64,000 nt of DNA from Sphingobacteriaceae bacterium (lineage in GTDB: Bacteria > Bacteroidota > Bacteroidia > B-17B0 > Aurantibacillaceae), in contig NVQB01000001.1 in the NCBI GenBank assembly GCA_002319075.1, positions 5,580,001 through 5,644,000 of the forward strand. Reading direction: 5' to 3'. Below, piece by piece: positions 1 to 8,988 of this stretch; position 1 is the first letter of the stretch; each line of letters opens with the position of its first letter. The translations under genes were made by a program, and so were the position numbers. Below the pieces are notes generated by a model. The model had not been told where the DNA came from, made no database searches, and saw only the letters and a program-made list of their open reading frames with translations.

Positions 1-519
1 GGTGCCTACGTGGGTCCCAGCGGCAAAGGATCTGAATTTCCCCTGCTAACTTTACAGGAACAAAAACATCTGAGACTTGCTGTTTCTATTCCCGAAGCTT
101 ACACCGGACTACTAAATCAAAACGATGCGGTGACCTTTAAAGTTAAATCAATGCCTTCTGAAACTTTTACAGCGACCATAAAACGGATGGCCGGGGCATT
201 AGATCTGCGATTAAGATCAGAACGTATAGAAATGGATATAGAAAATGAAGCAAAAAAATTATTACCCGGAACAGTGGCGGAAGTTTTTATACCCTTGGCT
301 TCCAAAGACAGCAGCTTTGTGGTTCCAAAAACGGCGCTGGTAAACTCAAACGAAGGAACTTATGTAATTGCTGTAGTAGACAACAAAGCAAAACAAATTC
401 CTGTAAAAAAAGGACGTGACGTAGAAGACAAAACAGAAGTTTTCGGGGATCTAAAAATAAATGAGGAGCTACTAAACAAAGCCAACGAAGAAATTAAGGA
501 CGGGACACCGATCAGGTAA
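1..519 (+). CDS. RND efflux periplasmic adaptor subunit (membrane fusion protein), C-terminal part
   Basis: This is the 3' end of a HlyD/AcrA-type adaptor that links an inner-membrane RND pump to an outer-membrane channel. The frame is open from base 1 (Gly-Ala-Tyr-Val-Gly-Pro), so the GTG at 10 is an internal Val codon and the true start lies before the window. The segment AVSIPEAYTGLL resembles the beta-barrel domain and FVVPKTALV the membrane-proximal domain of the family. The gene is followed by a terminator and by no pump gene, so the transporter and outer-membrane factor must lie elsewhere, probably upstream. The family assignment comes from these motifs; the substrate cannot be told. 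Confidence 0.8.
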   Translation, partial: GAYVGPSGKGSEFPLLTLQEQKHLRLAVSIPEAYTGLLNQNDAVTFKVKSMPSETFTATIKRMAGALDLRLRSERIEMDIENEAKKLLPGTVAEVFIPLASKDSSFVVPKTALVNSNEGTYVIAVVDNKAKQIPVKKGRDVEDKTEVFGDLKINEELLNKANEEIKDGTPIR

Positions 520-948
520 AAGCATCTATCTAAGAAATAAAACCGATTATTTACATTTGTAAGATTTTCGCAGAACTTGTAACCTATAGCGTTTATGCTA
601 TATGTAATTTTATACCAGAGTTTTTCTTTTGTTGGGTAAGGAAAAACAGCCCCGCCAGATGTAATAGCATCTGACGGGGTTTTTCTTTTTACTATTGGCT
701 TGGACCAGGAATAAAAGTTTTTACATAAGTGATCGCCGGGCGCAAAAATCATTTCAACTGCGAACTTACAACAAGGCTGGGACGAGGCTTTTAAAGAGGC
801 GGGCTTGTAAAATGGACGTATACGTTTGGAAGATTATTTTATCTTCTGTGAACGGAAAAATGAAAACGCTTAGTAAACATGTGACGCTAAGCCGGCAAGT
901 TCTTCGTTTGCGGGTGCGGGTCTTGTGCCTGGCGAATGCAGATTGCAG
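520..948. other. Intergenic region with terminator, possible small transcript and a possible antitoxin scrap
   Basis: No intact gene is seen here. TACATTTG at 552-559 fits the Bacteroidota -7 box TAnnTTTG, and a strong terminator lies at 643-690, so a small transcript of about 120 nt is possible. Bases 754-873 in one + frame read QQGWDEAFKEAGL, stop, NGRIRLEDYF, which resembles the C-terminal tail of MazE/AbrB-type antitoxins with a nonsense codon at 808-810. Both readings are inference. Confidence 0.35.
643..690 (+). terminator. Rho-independent terminator
   Basis: A 12-bp stem (650-661 with 668-679, one mismatch) encloses a 6-nt loop and is followed by a T-rich run at 680-690. An A-run at 642-646 on the other side means it may also work from the minus strand. 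It ends the adaptor transcript or a small RNA started near 560. Confidence 0.75.
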
Positions 949-1986
949 CTACTTGTTTTGGCTAAAACTGGCTTTTATAAAATCCGTCATCAAATAAGCA
1001 ATGAGTTTACCAGTTTTGTTATCTGCTTTAATGTGAGAAAGAACAGGCGCTCCTTCAGCAATGTGAAAATAAAGACATTTTAAATTCCTTGCGCAATGGT
1101 CAACATACTGCCTGGCCTGCGTTGGCGAAATTCCACTGCTGGTTTTGGCACTTGACGGCACATTGGTAATAGCGTCCAAATCTATTTCCAAACCACATAG
1201 TTCTTCTTTCACAAAACCAATACATTGATTCAAAGCGGTTTTGAAATTTAGTTCTTCTCTTACGAAAACGGATTCGTAAGTTGTATAAAATAAATGAACA
1301 GGGTGTTCTTTAAATTTTTGAATGGACCCCTGGTTGTTATATTGTTCATGCATGGCAAGCACTGCGTACCTGTTCAAAAAATTATTTTCATACGCATAAG
1401 AAAAACCATTTCCACTGTGTCGGCCTTCGAGTGGACGAAAATCTAAGTGCGGATCGCAATTGATAACGTTTATTTTCCTGCCCAGCGCCTGCGAAGCACC
1501 TTTAATATTTCCGTAAGAATTATTATGCCCTCCGCCAATAACCACCGGAACTTTATTTAACGTCACGACTAGTTTTATTACTTCCGATACGCGTTCATCT
1601 AATAATGAAACAAGCTCTCTCAACTTTACAAGCTCATTTTTATTTTTCATATCCAGATTTTCAGCCTCATGCATCAGGTCGTCCACTAAAATCTCTCCAA
1701 GTATAAAAACACTTTCGGCTTTTAAGAAATCATTATTTTGCTGATTTAAAAAACTATCAAGGGCTGGTCTGAAAGCAGTGGCCGCTCCTGCCCTTCCATA
1801 ATTTGCGCGAACACCTATATCTTCAGCGATTCCAATAACTACAAATTTGGCGTCCGTGTTTTCAAGATCTTTTTTCCAATCCGAAGAAACGTATTGCACG
1901 GCTTCTCCTATCTTATCTTCTCCGCTGCGTTTACGGGTTAATTTTTCTATGTCTCCCTTTGTGTAAGGCTTTAGTATGTTTGTCAT
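949..1986 (-). CDS. Formimidoylglutamase / arginase-family ureohydrolase
   Basis: A 345-residue ureohydrolase-fold enzyme. The binuclear manganese site is visible: GGGHNNSYG (H154), NCDPHLDFR (D178, H180, D182) and EIDLDAI (D269, D271). Bacteroidota proteins of this type are usually annotated as formimidoylglutamase (HutG), which hydrolyses N-formimidoyl-glutamate to glutamate and formamide in histidine breakdown. No hut neighbour is present, so arginase or agmatinase activity cannot be excluded. The start has ATG 138 bp from the end of gldM, with which it may be co-transcribed. Confidence 0.8.
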   Translation of the reverse strand: MTNILKPYTKGDIEKLTRKRSGEDKIGEAVQYVSSDWKKDLENTDAKFVVIGIAEDIGVRANYGRAGAATAFRPALDSFLNQQNNDFLKAESVFILGEILVDDLMHEAENLDMKNKNELVKLRELVSLLDERVSEVIKLVVTLNKVPVVIGGGHNNSYGNIKGASQALGRKINVINCDPHLDFRPLEGRHSGNGFSYAYENNFLNRYAVLAMHEQYNNQGSIQKFKEHPVHLFYTTYESVFVREELNFKTALNQCIGFVKEELCGLEIDLDAITNVPSSAKTSSGISPTQARQYVDHCARNLKCLYFHIAEGAPVLSHIKADNKTGKLIAYLMTDFIKASFSQNK

Positions 1987-2124
1987 GCAGCCGCGAAATT
2001 AAGAAATTAATTTCAGGATGAGCTAAACAGGGCAACAGATCCGATAGCTTTTGTATGATCTAATTTCACGGAGTAAATTAAACCAATAGTGCTGCAACAA
2101 CACGTAAAGAACTATCACAGATAT

Positions 2125-3792
2125 TTACCTCACCGTTATTTTCACATTGGGAAGATCTCTTATGTCTTCGGGTGATTGCACTTTAATATCGTCGATGTAA
2201 ATTTTAGATCCTATTTTAACCTTTGACATAGCTTGTCGGGCCGGCTCTGATAACTGATTGCCCTGGCATTTGAAAAACTGAACTCCTACACCCTGAGTAA
2301 AGATTGTCATGGAAAATTCAGTTACCCTGAAAGGCGCTTCAAAATCTACACTCGCTACATCCAAACCTATGGATCCGACATTTTTTGCGTCTGCAGGTTT
2401 CATATCCATGTTTCCAATTACTGTTCTTCCATTTATTCTTAAAGGAGGATTCGGAAAACGTTTTACCCGAAAGATTTGCGGCGGACCTTGTTGAACCAAT
2501 TTCCCTTCCAACTTCTGAAACACCGAAAGCGTGCATGTACCTGTTCCCTTGACCTTTACCATGTACTTTCCATTATTTTGCCCCTGAAGGGTACCATTGC
2601 AGCCTTTAATATCCACAACAAGATCAACCGGTGCGACACCTGCCGCAGAAACAGTTAAAGGATTGTCAACGCCTGCATAAAACACATTCATTTTATCAGG
2701 ACTAATAGCCACCGCCGCGTTAGCCACAACGTATTCTTTCGCGTAAGGAAAATATTTGTATTCACCATTGTTATTCCTGAATTTGATCCAGCCTTTTACC
2801 TCTTTGTGACCTGCTCCAGCAGTGCCGAATTTAATTTTACCCGTACCGTTGTCAATGGGAAGAATTTGTGCGTCTTTAGAAATAACTCCAGTGGCTGTAT
2901 CCATGTCACCCATAATAAACTGCAAATTATCTTCTTTAAAATCAGTTGAAGAAGCGCTTAAAAAAACATCAGCGGTGAATGGCGAACCAGCTTGTACATA
3001 ATTACTTATGGGAACGATGCGGGCTTCGAGCTGATTAAATTTCACCGATAATTTTCCGGAAGCTGAAGCAAAAGTATTTACTGTGTAGCCCTGAATGTTA
3101 AGAATATCACTTTGTATCTTAGAAAGGTTTGTAATGACTGCTGCCAAAGGCTGGTTGTAAAAATTCTTGTATTCCCATTTTACAGGCTTACCCTCTTCGT
3201 CCGTAGAGTTATCAAGCGGACGCAAGGCTTTTATTTTGCTCTTTAGCGCCAAATAATCTTCAGGAGGTAATTTTGATCCTTTCTTGTCTTTCATAAGATC
3301 TATCATTCTTTCTAAAGAGTCTGCCAGCATAGTAATTTTTTGCCTTAATTCGTCTGCCGAATATTTTCCTTTTTTAGGATTTAACTCATCCGATCCCATC
3401 AGGAAAAAAGTCGGCTTATCATAATTATCCAGGCTTTCTACTTCGGCCAAAGTCAAAGTATCTGCGCCTTTTGTATCCTCAGTATACTTTATGACTTCTC
3501 TTTTTAAACTATCCACATAAGTATAAGCTTTATCACTTAAACGATTTGCTTCTTTAGCTTTTGCGTAATAAGGTTCGAATTCATGTCGCCCCTGCTTAAT
3601 TGCCTCTTCGAAGGCTTCCATAATTTTACCTGTGTTGTTTGTAAAATTCGAATTTGTTGTTTCTATACTTTCGTTAATGTGTACAAAACCTTGTAGTACT
3701 TCTTTGCTGACATTAAGTGCCAGTAAGCAGGTAAGAACAAGGTACATTAAGCTGATCATTTTTTGCCTGGGGGTTTCTTTTGTTCCTGCCAT
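2125..3792 (-). CDS. gldM: Gliding motility / T9SS protein GldM (PorM)
   Basis: GldM (PorM) crosses the inner membrane once and spans the periplasm. With GldL it forms the proton-driven motor of the type IX secretion system and gliding machinery. I chose the ATG at 3792 (555 residues) because MAGTKETPRQKM followed by the hydrophobic segment MISLMYLVLTCLLAL is the canonical N-terminus; the frame runs a further 37 codons upstream without family similarity. A long periplasmic region of beta-rich domains follows, as expected. The usual partners gldK, gldL and gldN are not adjacent: the neighbours are a ureohydrolase and a divergent ChaN/EreA-like gene. It may be a second paralogue or a dispersed single copy. 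Confidence 0.92.
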   Translation of the reverse strand: MAGTKETPRQKMISLMYLVLTCLLALNVSKEVLQGFVHINESIETTNSNFTNNTGKIMEAFEEAIKQGRHEFEPYYAKAKEANRLSDKAYTYVDSLKREVIKYTEDTKGADTLTLAEVESLDNYDKPTFFLMGSDELNPKKGKYSADELRQKITMLADSLERMIDLMKDKKGSKLPPEDYLALKSKIKALRPLDNSTDEEGKPVKWEYKNFYNQPLAAVITNLSKIQSDILNIQGYTVNTFASASGKLSVKFNQLEARIVPISNYVQAGSPFTADVFLSASSTDFKEDNLQFIMGDMDTATGVISKDAQILPIDNGTGKIKFGTAGAGHKEVKGWIKFRNNNGEYKYFPYAKEYVVANAAVAISPDKMNVFYAGVDNPLTVSAAGVAPVDLVVDIKGCNGTLQGQNNGKYMVKVKGTGTCTLSVFQKLEGKLVQQGPPQIFRVKRFPNPPLRINGRTVIGNMDMKPADAKNVGSIGLDVASVDFEAPFRVTEFSMTIFTQGVGVQFFKCQGNQLSEPARQAMSKVKIGSKIYIDDIKVQSPEDIRDLPNVKITVR

Positions 3793-3982
3793 GTTTTTAG
3801 TATTTAGTAGTGAGTAGTAAGAATCAGTAGTTAGTTGCCGGTGTTTAAAAGATGATAAACCTTGTTTCATGTGTATAAATTCTGAATTTAAAAAATGGTA
3901 CAAACTTTATTTTTTTGAACAGCGCGTAACCTTTTAGAGACTATGCATTCAGGAGCGCGAAAAAATTACAGTATCTTTAAGT

Positions 3983-4792
3983 ATGAGATTTCTTTTTTTT
4001 GTACTTGTTTGGATAGAATGCCATGCTCAGCAAACTTTTATTGAGGTGGACAGTCTTTCTCATTTCCCGAACAAAACATACGAAAGTCTTGGCAACTACA
4101 GCTGCTTACTTTTAGGCGAAATGCACGGTACTGCGGAAGCTCCGCTTATCGTAAAATCTCTTGCTGATATTTTCTCAAAACATCAGCAGGTAATAATTGC
4201 CCTTGAAATTCCAGATGAGAACCAGCAAGAAATTAACCGCTATTTAAAAAACGGTGACGAAACTATTTTACAAAAAGTTAAATTCTTTACTGATACCAGA
4301 GACGGCCGTTCCAGCGAAGCCATGGCCAGGCTGATAAAAAGTGTTTATAAAAAAGAAAACATCCAGCTTGTTTGTTTTGACGTTTCAGATTATTACAGCA
4401 GCAATACTTACAGAGACAGTCTTATGGCTCAAAACATCCTGAGAATAAAAAAACAAAATCCCGAAGCTGTGCTAATTTCATTATCTGGCAACATACATTC
4501 GAATACCAAAAAAGGATTTAGAGAAGGTTACCAAACCATGGGCTATTATTTAAAAAAAGAATTGGGGCTTACCGTGATTTCATTAAACATACTTTACCAG
4601 GAAGGAACCGCGTATAACTGTGTGGAGGGAATTTGCAAAGAAAGAAAAATGGAACCTGACAACTCCCAATTTAAAAACTTCCTCAGAAAAACTGCTTTTA
4701 TTCTGATAGACCCAGCCTTTGAAGCAAGCGGCATTCATGGGATCATCTATTTGAAAGAGGTCACGGCCTCTCTGCCCTACATTCAATTTTAA
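3983..4792 (+). CDS. Secreted ChaN/erythromycin-esterase-like protein
   Basis: A 269-residue protein with a signal peptide (hydrophobic residues 2-14, cleavage likely after the Ala of CHAQ). The motif LLLGEMHGTAEAP near residue 45 is the GExHGxxExP signature shared by the EreA/ChaN-like superfamily, and a second conserved histidine appears in SGNIHS near 168. ChaN members bind heme or iron; EreA members hydrolyse macrolides. Which role applies cannot be decided. It lies divergent to gldM and convergent to a GDPD gene 12 bp away. Confidence 0.6.
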   Translation: MRFLFFVLVWIECHAQQTFIEVDSLSHFPNKTYESLGNYSCLLLGEMHGTAEAPLIVKSLADIFSKHQQVIIALEIPDENQQEINRYLKNGDETILQKVKFFTDTRDGRSSEAMARLIKSVYKKENIQLVCFDVSDYYSSNTYRDSLMAQNILRIKKQNPEAVLISLSGNIHSNTKKGFREGYQTMGYYLKKELGLTVISLNILYQEGTAYNCVEGICKERKMEPDNSQFKNFLRKTAFILIDPAFEASGIHGIIYLKEVTASLPYIQF

Positions 4793-4804
4793 TTACCGGG
4801 CAAA

Positions 4805-5701
4805 CTACTTAACAAGTGGAACTCTAAGCTTATCTTCTCCACTTATATTCCCCAGCATGGTGGAGTCAAAATCAACAATCATATTTGAAATACCAAAATC
4901 CATCATTGGTTTTATGTCCGGAGGAACCATGCCGTAAGCAATCTTTTGATCCATCAATTCATTTTTTTTCAACCATGCTATATGATCTGTATCTATATTC
5001 CAGTAAAAACTTGCATAGAAATCGGGCTTAAGCATTTTTGGCATGAGGTAATAGGTCCATTCCTTGCCCGAATCAAAACCTTCAAGTGCAGTTGCAATTC
5101 CGCGGTGTTTGTTTTCGAGGTAAAAAACAAATAAGATATCCGAATTAGCAATAATGGCGTGTTTTTCTATGTGAAATTCCTTAATAATGGCCACCATGTC
5201 TTCAGCTGTTTTAAAATCGGTGAGTTTCATGTCAAAATAAAACAAAAAGTCTTCACTGTATTTATCAAGTAATTCGCGCAAAGTGATCATGTATACATTC
5301 GTATCAAACTTTTCCTCCCTGTACAATAGCGGATACTTCTTTAGATCTTTGTAAGTCATGGTATCTACTTCACCCTTAATGCCCAGCAACCGATCGCAAA
5401 AATCATCATGAAAAACAATAAGCTCTCCATTTTTATCACGACGAATATCAATTTCGAGTGCCGCAAACCCAGCGTCTTTCGCCTTGTCTATAGAAAGTTC
5501 ACAGCTCTCAGGATAATAAAGATCGATTCCACGGTGCGCAAATAATAATTTATCATCAGGTACAGCATTATTTGGATCAAGGGCAGCTTCCTTTCGTCCA
5601 AAGCCTCCGTATGAAAACATAAAAATAAAATACAGACTTGTAAAGCACAGCAAAATGTAAGCGGTGATTTTTACAGGTTTTTTAGCAAAGATATGAGACA
5701 T
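4805..5701 (-). CDS. Membrane-anchored glycerophosphodiester phosphodiesterase family protein
   Basis: A 298-residue GDPD-family protein. An N-terminal membrane anchor spans about residues 12-30, and the catalytic TIM-barrel signatures follow: HRG (H56, R57), EIDIR (E83, D85) and FHDD (H98). Family members hydrolyse glycerophosphodiesters to glycerol-3-phosphate and an alcohol; some attack lysophospholipids or teichoic acids. The anchor places the catalytic domain in the periplasm. It is the last gene of a minus-strand run that begins at a Nudix gene (9435), but a 117-bp gap to the preceding rluA-like gene may hold its own promoter. Confidence 0.82.
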   Translation of the reverse strand: MSHIFAKKPVKITAYILLCFTSLYFIFMFSYGGFGRKEAALDPNNAVPDDKLLFAHRGIDLYYPESCELSIDKAKDAGFAALEIDIRRDKNGELIVFHDDFCDRLLGIKGEVDTMTYKDLKKYPLLYREEKFDTNVYMITLRELLDKYSEDFLFYFDMKLTDFKTAEDMVAIIKEFHIEKHAIIANSDILFVFYLENKHRGIATALEGFDSGKEWTYYLMPKMLKPDFYASFYWNIDTDHIAWLKKNELMDQKIAYGMVPPDIKPMMDFGISNMIVDFDSTMLGNISGEDKLRVPLVK

Positions 5702-5818
5702 GGTTTAGTGCGGAATAAAGATATTGCATCTCAGCTTCAGAACCAAGCGAAACTTGACATTCTACCAAATCACATCTACCCATTGAAAGATTTTAATGCT
5801 TGCATAGGTAGATAATAA

Positions 5819-6535
5819 TCACAGAATGCTTTTTCTAAAATAAGCCCAGACAGCGTCATCACTTATAGGAAAGGTTTCAAGACTGATTTCTTCCTGTTTT
5901 ACCGGATGTACAAAGTTTAACTGGTAACTATGCAAATGAATAAATCCACCTTCATTTGTGCGGTTAAAACCATACTTGAGATCCCCTTTAATCGGGCAAC
6001 CTATGGCAGATAACTGACAACGGATCTGGTGATGTCTTCCTGTAAATAATTTGATTTTTAAAAGGTGGTAATTGTCTGAAGAAGCTAAAAGTTCGTATTC
6101 CAATTCTGCTTTTAAAGCCTCTCCCGTTGGTTTACTGAAGGCTTTAGACATATTGGTTTTTTCATTTTTTGTAAGGTAGTGGATAAGCCTGTCTGATTGT
6201 TTTGGCGGTTTATTTTTTACAACAGCTAAATAAGTTTTGTGAATCGTTTTCTCGCGAAAGAGTTCGTTAAAGCGGGAAAGAGCTTTACTTGTTTTTGCAA
6301 AAATCACGAGTCCACTCACCGGACGATCCAGGCGGTGAATAACTCCGCAAAACACATTGCCTGGTTTATTATCTCTGAGTTTGATAAAATTTTTTATCTT
6401 CTCGCTCAGCGGCATATCGCCGGTTTTATCCCCCTGAACAATCTCTGAAGGAAGTTTATTCACCACTATAATATGATTGTCTTCGTAAACGATCTGCTCC
6501 TTCCAAATAGACTCTTTATTGATCTTAGCGTTCAT
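5819..6535 (-). CDS. RluA-family RNA pseudouridine synthase
   Basis: A 238-residue pseudouridine synthase that isomerises uridine in rRNA or tRNA. The catalytic motif HRLDRPVSG (D70) and the downstream conserved segment LFTGRHHQIRCQ identify the RluA/RsuA-type fold. There is no N-terminal S4 domain, as in the short RluA/TruC-like subgroup. The target uridine cannot be told from sequence. Its start is only 3 bp from the stop of the upstream thioredoxin-fold gene, so the two are probably translated from one transcript. Confidence 0.88.
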   Translation of the reverse strand: MNAKINKESIWKEQIVYEDNHIIVVNKLPSEIVQGDKTGDMPLSEKIKNFIKLRDNKPGNVFCGVIHRLDRPVSGLVIFAKTSKALSRFNELFREKTIHKTYLAVVKNKPPKQSDRLIHYLTKNEKTNMSKAFSKPTGEALKAELEYELLASSDNYHLLKIKLFTGRHHQIRCQLSAIGCPIKGDLKYGFNRTNEGGFIHLHSYQLNFVHPVKQEEISLETFPISDDAVWAYFRKSIL

Positions 6536-6538
6536 GAT

Positions 6539-7957
6539 TTATCGAATCCCGGTTTTTGTTGTTTTTTGTTTGATCTTAAATATCACATTCAATTTATATT
6601 CAATACCTCCTGAAGGAGAACTGGCAGGCGATTGAGCGAGATAACCAAAATTATTAATTAAAAAATAATCTTCTGTGCCGGTTACAAAATAATTTTCTTT
6701 AGCTGTTTTAGTTAATGACTTTTCACTATTGAACCAAATGGGCCAGTCAAATTTTGGGTTTGCGCGCAAATAATTGGTATAGCTGCTCAAGCTGTCATCA
6801 AGGCAAATACTCAGAAAAACCACCTTGCCTTCAAATTTCTTTTTTAAAGCTGCAATCTTTGGCATCTCTTTTAATGTCTCAATATTTTTTGTGGAGAAAA
6901 AATTTAAATATATCCAGCGGCCTTTGTAGGCACTCAAACTAGAGATAGTGCCCTGTTTGTTGCGTGCTGAAAAACCGGGGGCGGCCGACCCAACCTGCAT
7001 CTTATTAAAATAAGCAAGCATGGTTGAAGCGATTTTTTTATGTTCTTTATTCCTGGTTTGAAGATTTATCTGCGAAACAATACTTTCAACAGCATCCGGA
7101 ACAAAATCTACGCTGAAATAAAAATCCCACATGTTTTTAAGTATTACCAATTCACGCAGACTATCTGTTTTTAGAAGTTTATCCTGCCTTACAAAGTTCA
7201 GGAGACCAGCATAATCTGCCTTTACATTAATGAGGTTATAAAGTGACTGCCCCTTATGTTGCGATGCAATGGTATTGAGGTAACCTTTAAAACAGGCATT
7301 AAAAAACTGCATATATTCATAGTGATTGTATTGTATCTCCTTATTGTTGATATAAGAGTCAATCAGAAAATTCTCCCCGCGCGATACGCTGGCATTTATT
7401 GAGGCAATGGAGTAAACAACATAGCTTCTGAAATAAGCATTATCGATTTTGGCGTATCTCTCATAGCAGAGTTTCTGCAAAGAGTCTGCCCGTTTAAACA
7501 TTGAGGGACGAAAATGAGAATCCTGCATCAGGAAAAAATTATTGTATTGTTCCTGGTAATCAAAAACCAGGGCATTAAGTTCTGTGCTGTCGTGCCCTAC
7601 AATTCCAATGTTTATAAAAAGATCAGCATCATTCCTGTAATCAAAATCCTTTTCTAATTCGGGAATGGTGATGCCATACACGAAATCAGGTTGTACATAC
7701 ATCTGCGATACTACATTTCCAATTCTAAAAAAAACAGCCTGGGTGTAGAGCGACTGGTAGTTCAATTCAAAGTAACCATCTGCTGCTATGGTATCCTGAC
7801 TTTCCTTTTGTTGAAGATTAGTAATGCCGTCGGTAGATGAAAACAGTTGTATGACTTTACCAGCGTACGACGGATGTGCTTTTCCCCTGATAAGAATGTT
7901 TTGTGAGAAAGCCGAGAAGCTTATGAGTAGTAAAAAATATGTGAGCCTGATACCTAT
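6539..7957 (-). CDS. Secreted thioredoxin-fold (TlpA-like) protein lacking the CXXC motif; start codon unclear
   Basis: The C-terminal ~140 residues form a TlpA/AhpC-like thioredoxin fold (VGSAAPGFSARNKQG, then GRWIYLNFFSTKN). The redox motif is gone: where WCPPC is expected the protein reads KNIET, so it is unlikely to be an oxidoreductase. The N-terminal half is all-helical and unknown, after a short DUF4369-like strand region. The only standard upstream start in frame is TTG at 7765, but coding continues upstream to a clear signal peptide (RLTYFLLLISFSAFSQ, 7899-7946) with no ATG, GTG or TTG before it. I extend to the ATA at 7957; the start may be mutated or misread. It sits between an MbnP-like lipoprotein and an rluA-like gene. 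Confidence 0.7.
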   Translation of the reverse strand: MGIRLTYFLLLISFSAFSQNILIRGKAHPSYAGKVIQLFSSTDGITNLQQKESQDTIAADGYFELNYQSLYTQAVFFRIGNVVSQMYVQPDFVYGITIPELEKDFDYRNDADLFINIGIVGHDSTELNALVFDYQEQYNNFFLMQDSHFRPSMFKRADSLQKLCYERYAKIDNAYFRSYVVYSIASINASVSRGENFLIDSYINNKEIQYNHYEYMQFFNACFKGYLNTIASQHKGQSLYNLINVKADYAGLLNFVRQDKLLKTDSLRELVILKNMWDFYFSVDFVPDAVESIVSQINLQTRNKEHKKIASTMLAYFNKMQVGSAAPGFSARNKQGTISSLSAYKGRWIYLNFFSTKNIETLKEMPKIAALKKKFEGKVVFLSICLDDSLSSYTNYLRANPKFDWPIWFNSEKSLTKTAKENYFVTGTEDYFLINNFGYLAQSPASSPSGGIEYKLNVIFKIKQKTTKTGIR

Positions 7958-7990
7958 GGTTTTATAATTAAAAAGATGACGAAAGATACA

Positions 7991-8755
7991 CTAATTCTGA
8001 ATTCCGGAAACCACAAACATGTCTTTATAATTCTCGGAAATTTTCTGAAAAATTTTAGGATCGCTGGCAATGCGGTCATAATAATAATCAAAACCAATGG
8101 GAAGAGGTTTTGTAAACATTTCATCCACCTGAACGGTGTACAAAACACTTGAGTTGGAACCCTGTTTTATTACTATTGGTGTGGTTAAAGAAAAAGAACA
8201 AGTCTGCAAACAGGCATTCGGACCTTTGTATCCACCTACATGAATAGCGTAATCTCCCGTTTCAGGCCGCTCGCCGGAATTAAAAACCCCTTCCATTTTT
8301 AAAAAGAGGTAACCTTCCCAGGCCCAGTACATATCATTTGCAGGATCAAGAGCTCCGGTTCTAATAGTGCCCACATTTGTAAGACTATCCACACCAATGA
8401 GGAATTCTATTTTTGTATAGGTTCCCTCCGGTATGTCGGTCAAAACAAAAGACGTTTTATTTTCGAGGTGTTGAATCAGGTGATAACTATTTTGCTCGTT
8501 AACTACCGAGCCATCTGCACGGGTCAGTTTTACATTGGTAATGTAGTAAGTGAGTTTCGAAACAGTAAAAGTATCGTGAGAAGCGTTTGTGTATTTAGTA
8601 TCCGGAAGCAGATTTTTACCATTTACCTTTGCCTGGAAGTTAAATGAAACTGTTCCCGGAACAGCAGGCTCTTCTTTGATTTCGGGATCTTTTTTGGTGC
8701 ACGAATTCAGAAAAAAAGTAAGAATTAGGACTGAAAAGAATCTGAAAATAACCAT
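7991..8755 (-). CDS. MbnP-like lipoprotein
   Basis: A 254-residue lipoprotein: hydrophobic leader, then LNSC as a lipobox. The body matches the MbnP pattern (KLTYYITNVKLTRADG, FLIGVDSLTN, MYWAWEGYLFLKMEG). In methanotrophs MbnP accompanies MbnH and is linked to copper and methanobactin; in Bacteroidota such lipoproteins are common and of uncertain role, often near cytochrome-c-peroxidase-like genes. None is visible here. The neighbours are yidD upstream and the CXXC-less thioredoxin-fold gene downstream, so a function in metal handling is only an inference. Confidence 0.72.
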   Translation of the reverse strand: MVIFRFFSVLILTFFLNSCTKKDPEIKEEPAVPGTVSFNFQAKVNGKNLLPDTKYTNASHDTFTVSKLTYYITNVKLTRADGSVVNEQNSYHLIQHLENKTSFVLTDIPEGTYTKIEFLIGVDSLTNVGTIRTGALDPANDMYWAWEGYLFLKMEGVFNSGERPETGDYAIHVGGYKGPNACLQTCSFSLTTPIVIKQGSNSSVLYTVQVDEMFTKPLPIGFDYYYDRIASDPKIFQKISENYKDMFVVSGIQN

Positions 8756-8778
8756 ATGCGAATTTACAAAAATAATAG

Positions 8779-8988
8779 TTAAGGAACAGGATCATAACCG
8801 TGCCCACCCCAGGGATGACAACGCAAAATACGTTTGAAGCCTAACCAGCCTCCCTTAAATGCACCGTACTTATTTATTGCCTGAACAGCGTACTCACTGC
8901 AGGAAGGAGTGTAACGACAGGCATTTGGCAACAATGGGCGAATGGCCACCTGGTAAAATTTCACAAATGCTAAGGCAATAAATTTCAT
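8779..8988 (-). CDS. yidD: Membrane protein insertion efficiency factor YidD
   Basis: A complete 69-residue YidD. The diagnostic features are the amphipathic N-terminus ([19 protein letters not shown]), the cysteine pattern [12 protein letters not shown], the [16 protein letters not shown] segment and the final GGHGYDPVP. YidD is a small membrane-bound helper of the YidC insertase. In many bacteria it lies between rnpA and yidC; here it follows a Nudix gene with no gap, since the Nudix stop ends at the base before its ATG. Confidence 0.93.
   Translation of the reverse strand: MKFIALAFVKFYQVAIRPLLPNACRYTPSCSEYAVQAINKYGAFKGGWLGFKRILRCHPWGGHGYDPVP

Noticed and set aside
695-997. Open frame of 100 codons on the plus strand
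   Set aside because: It overlaps the end of the ureohydrolase gene, has no family-like composition and no start signal.
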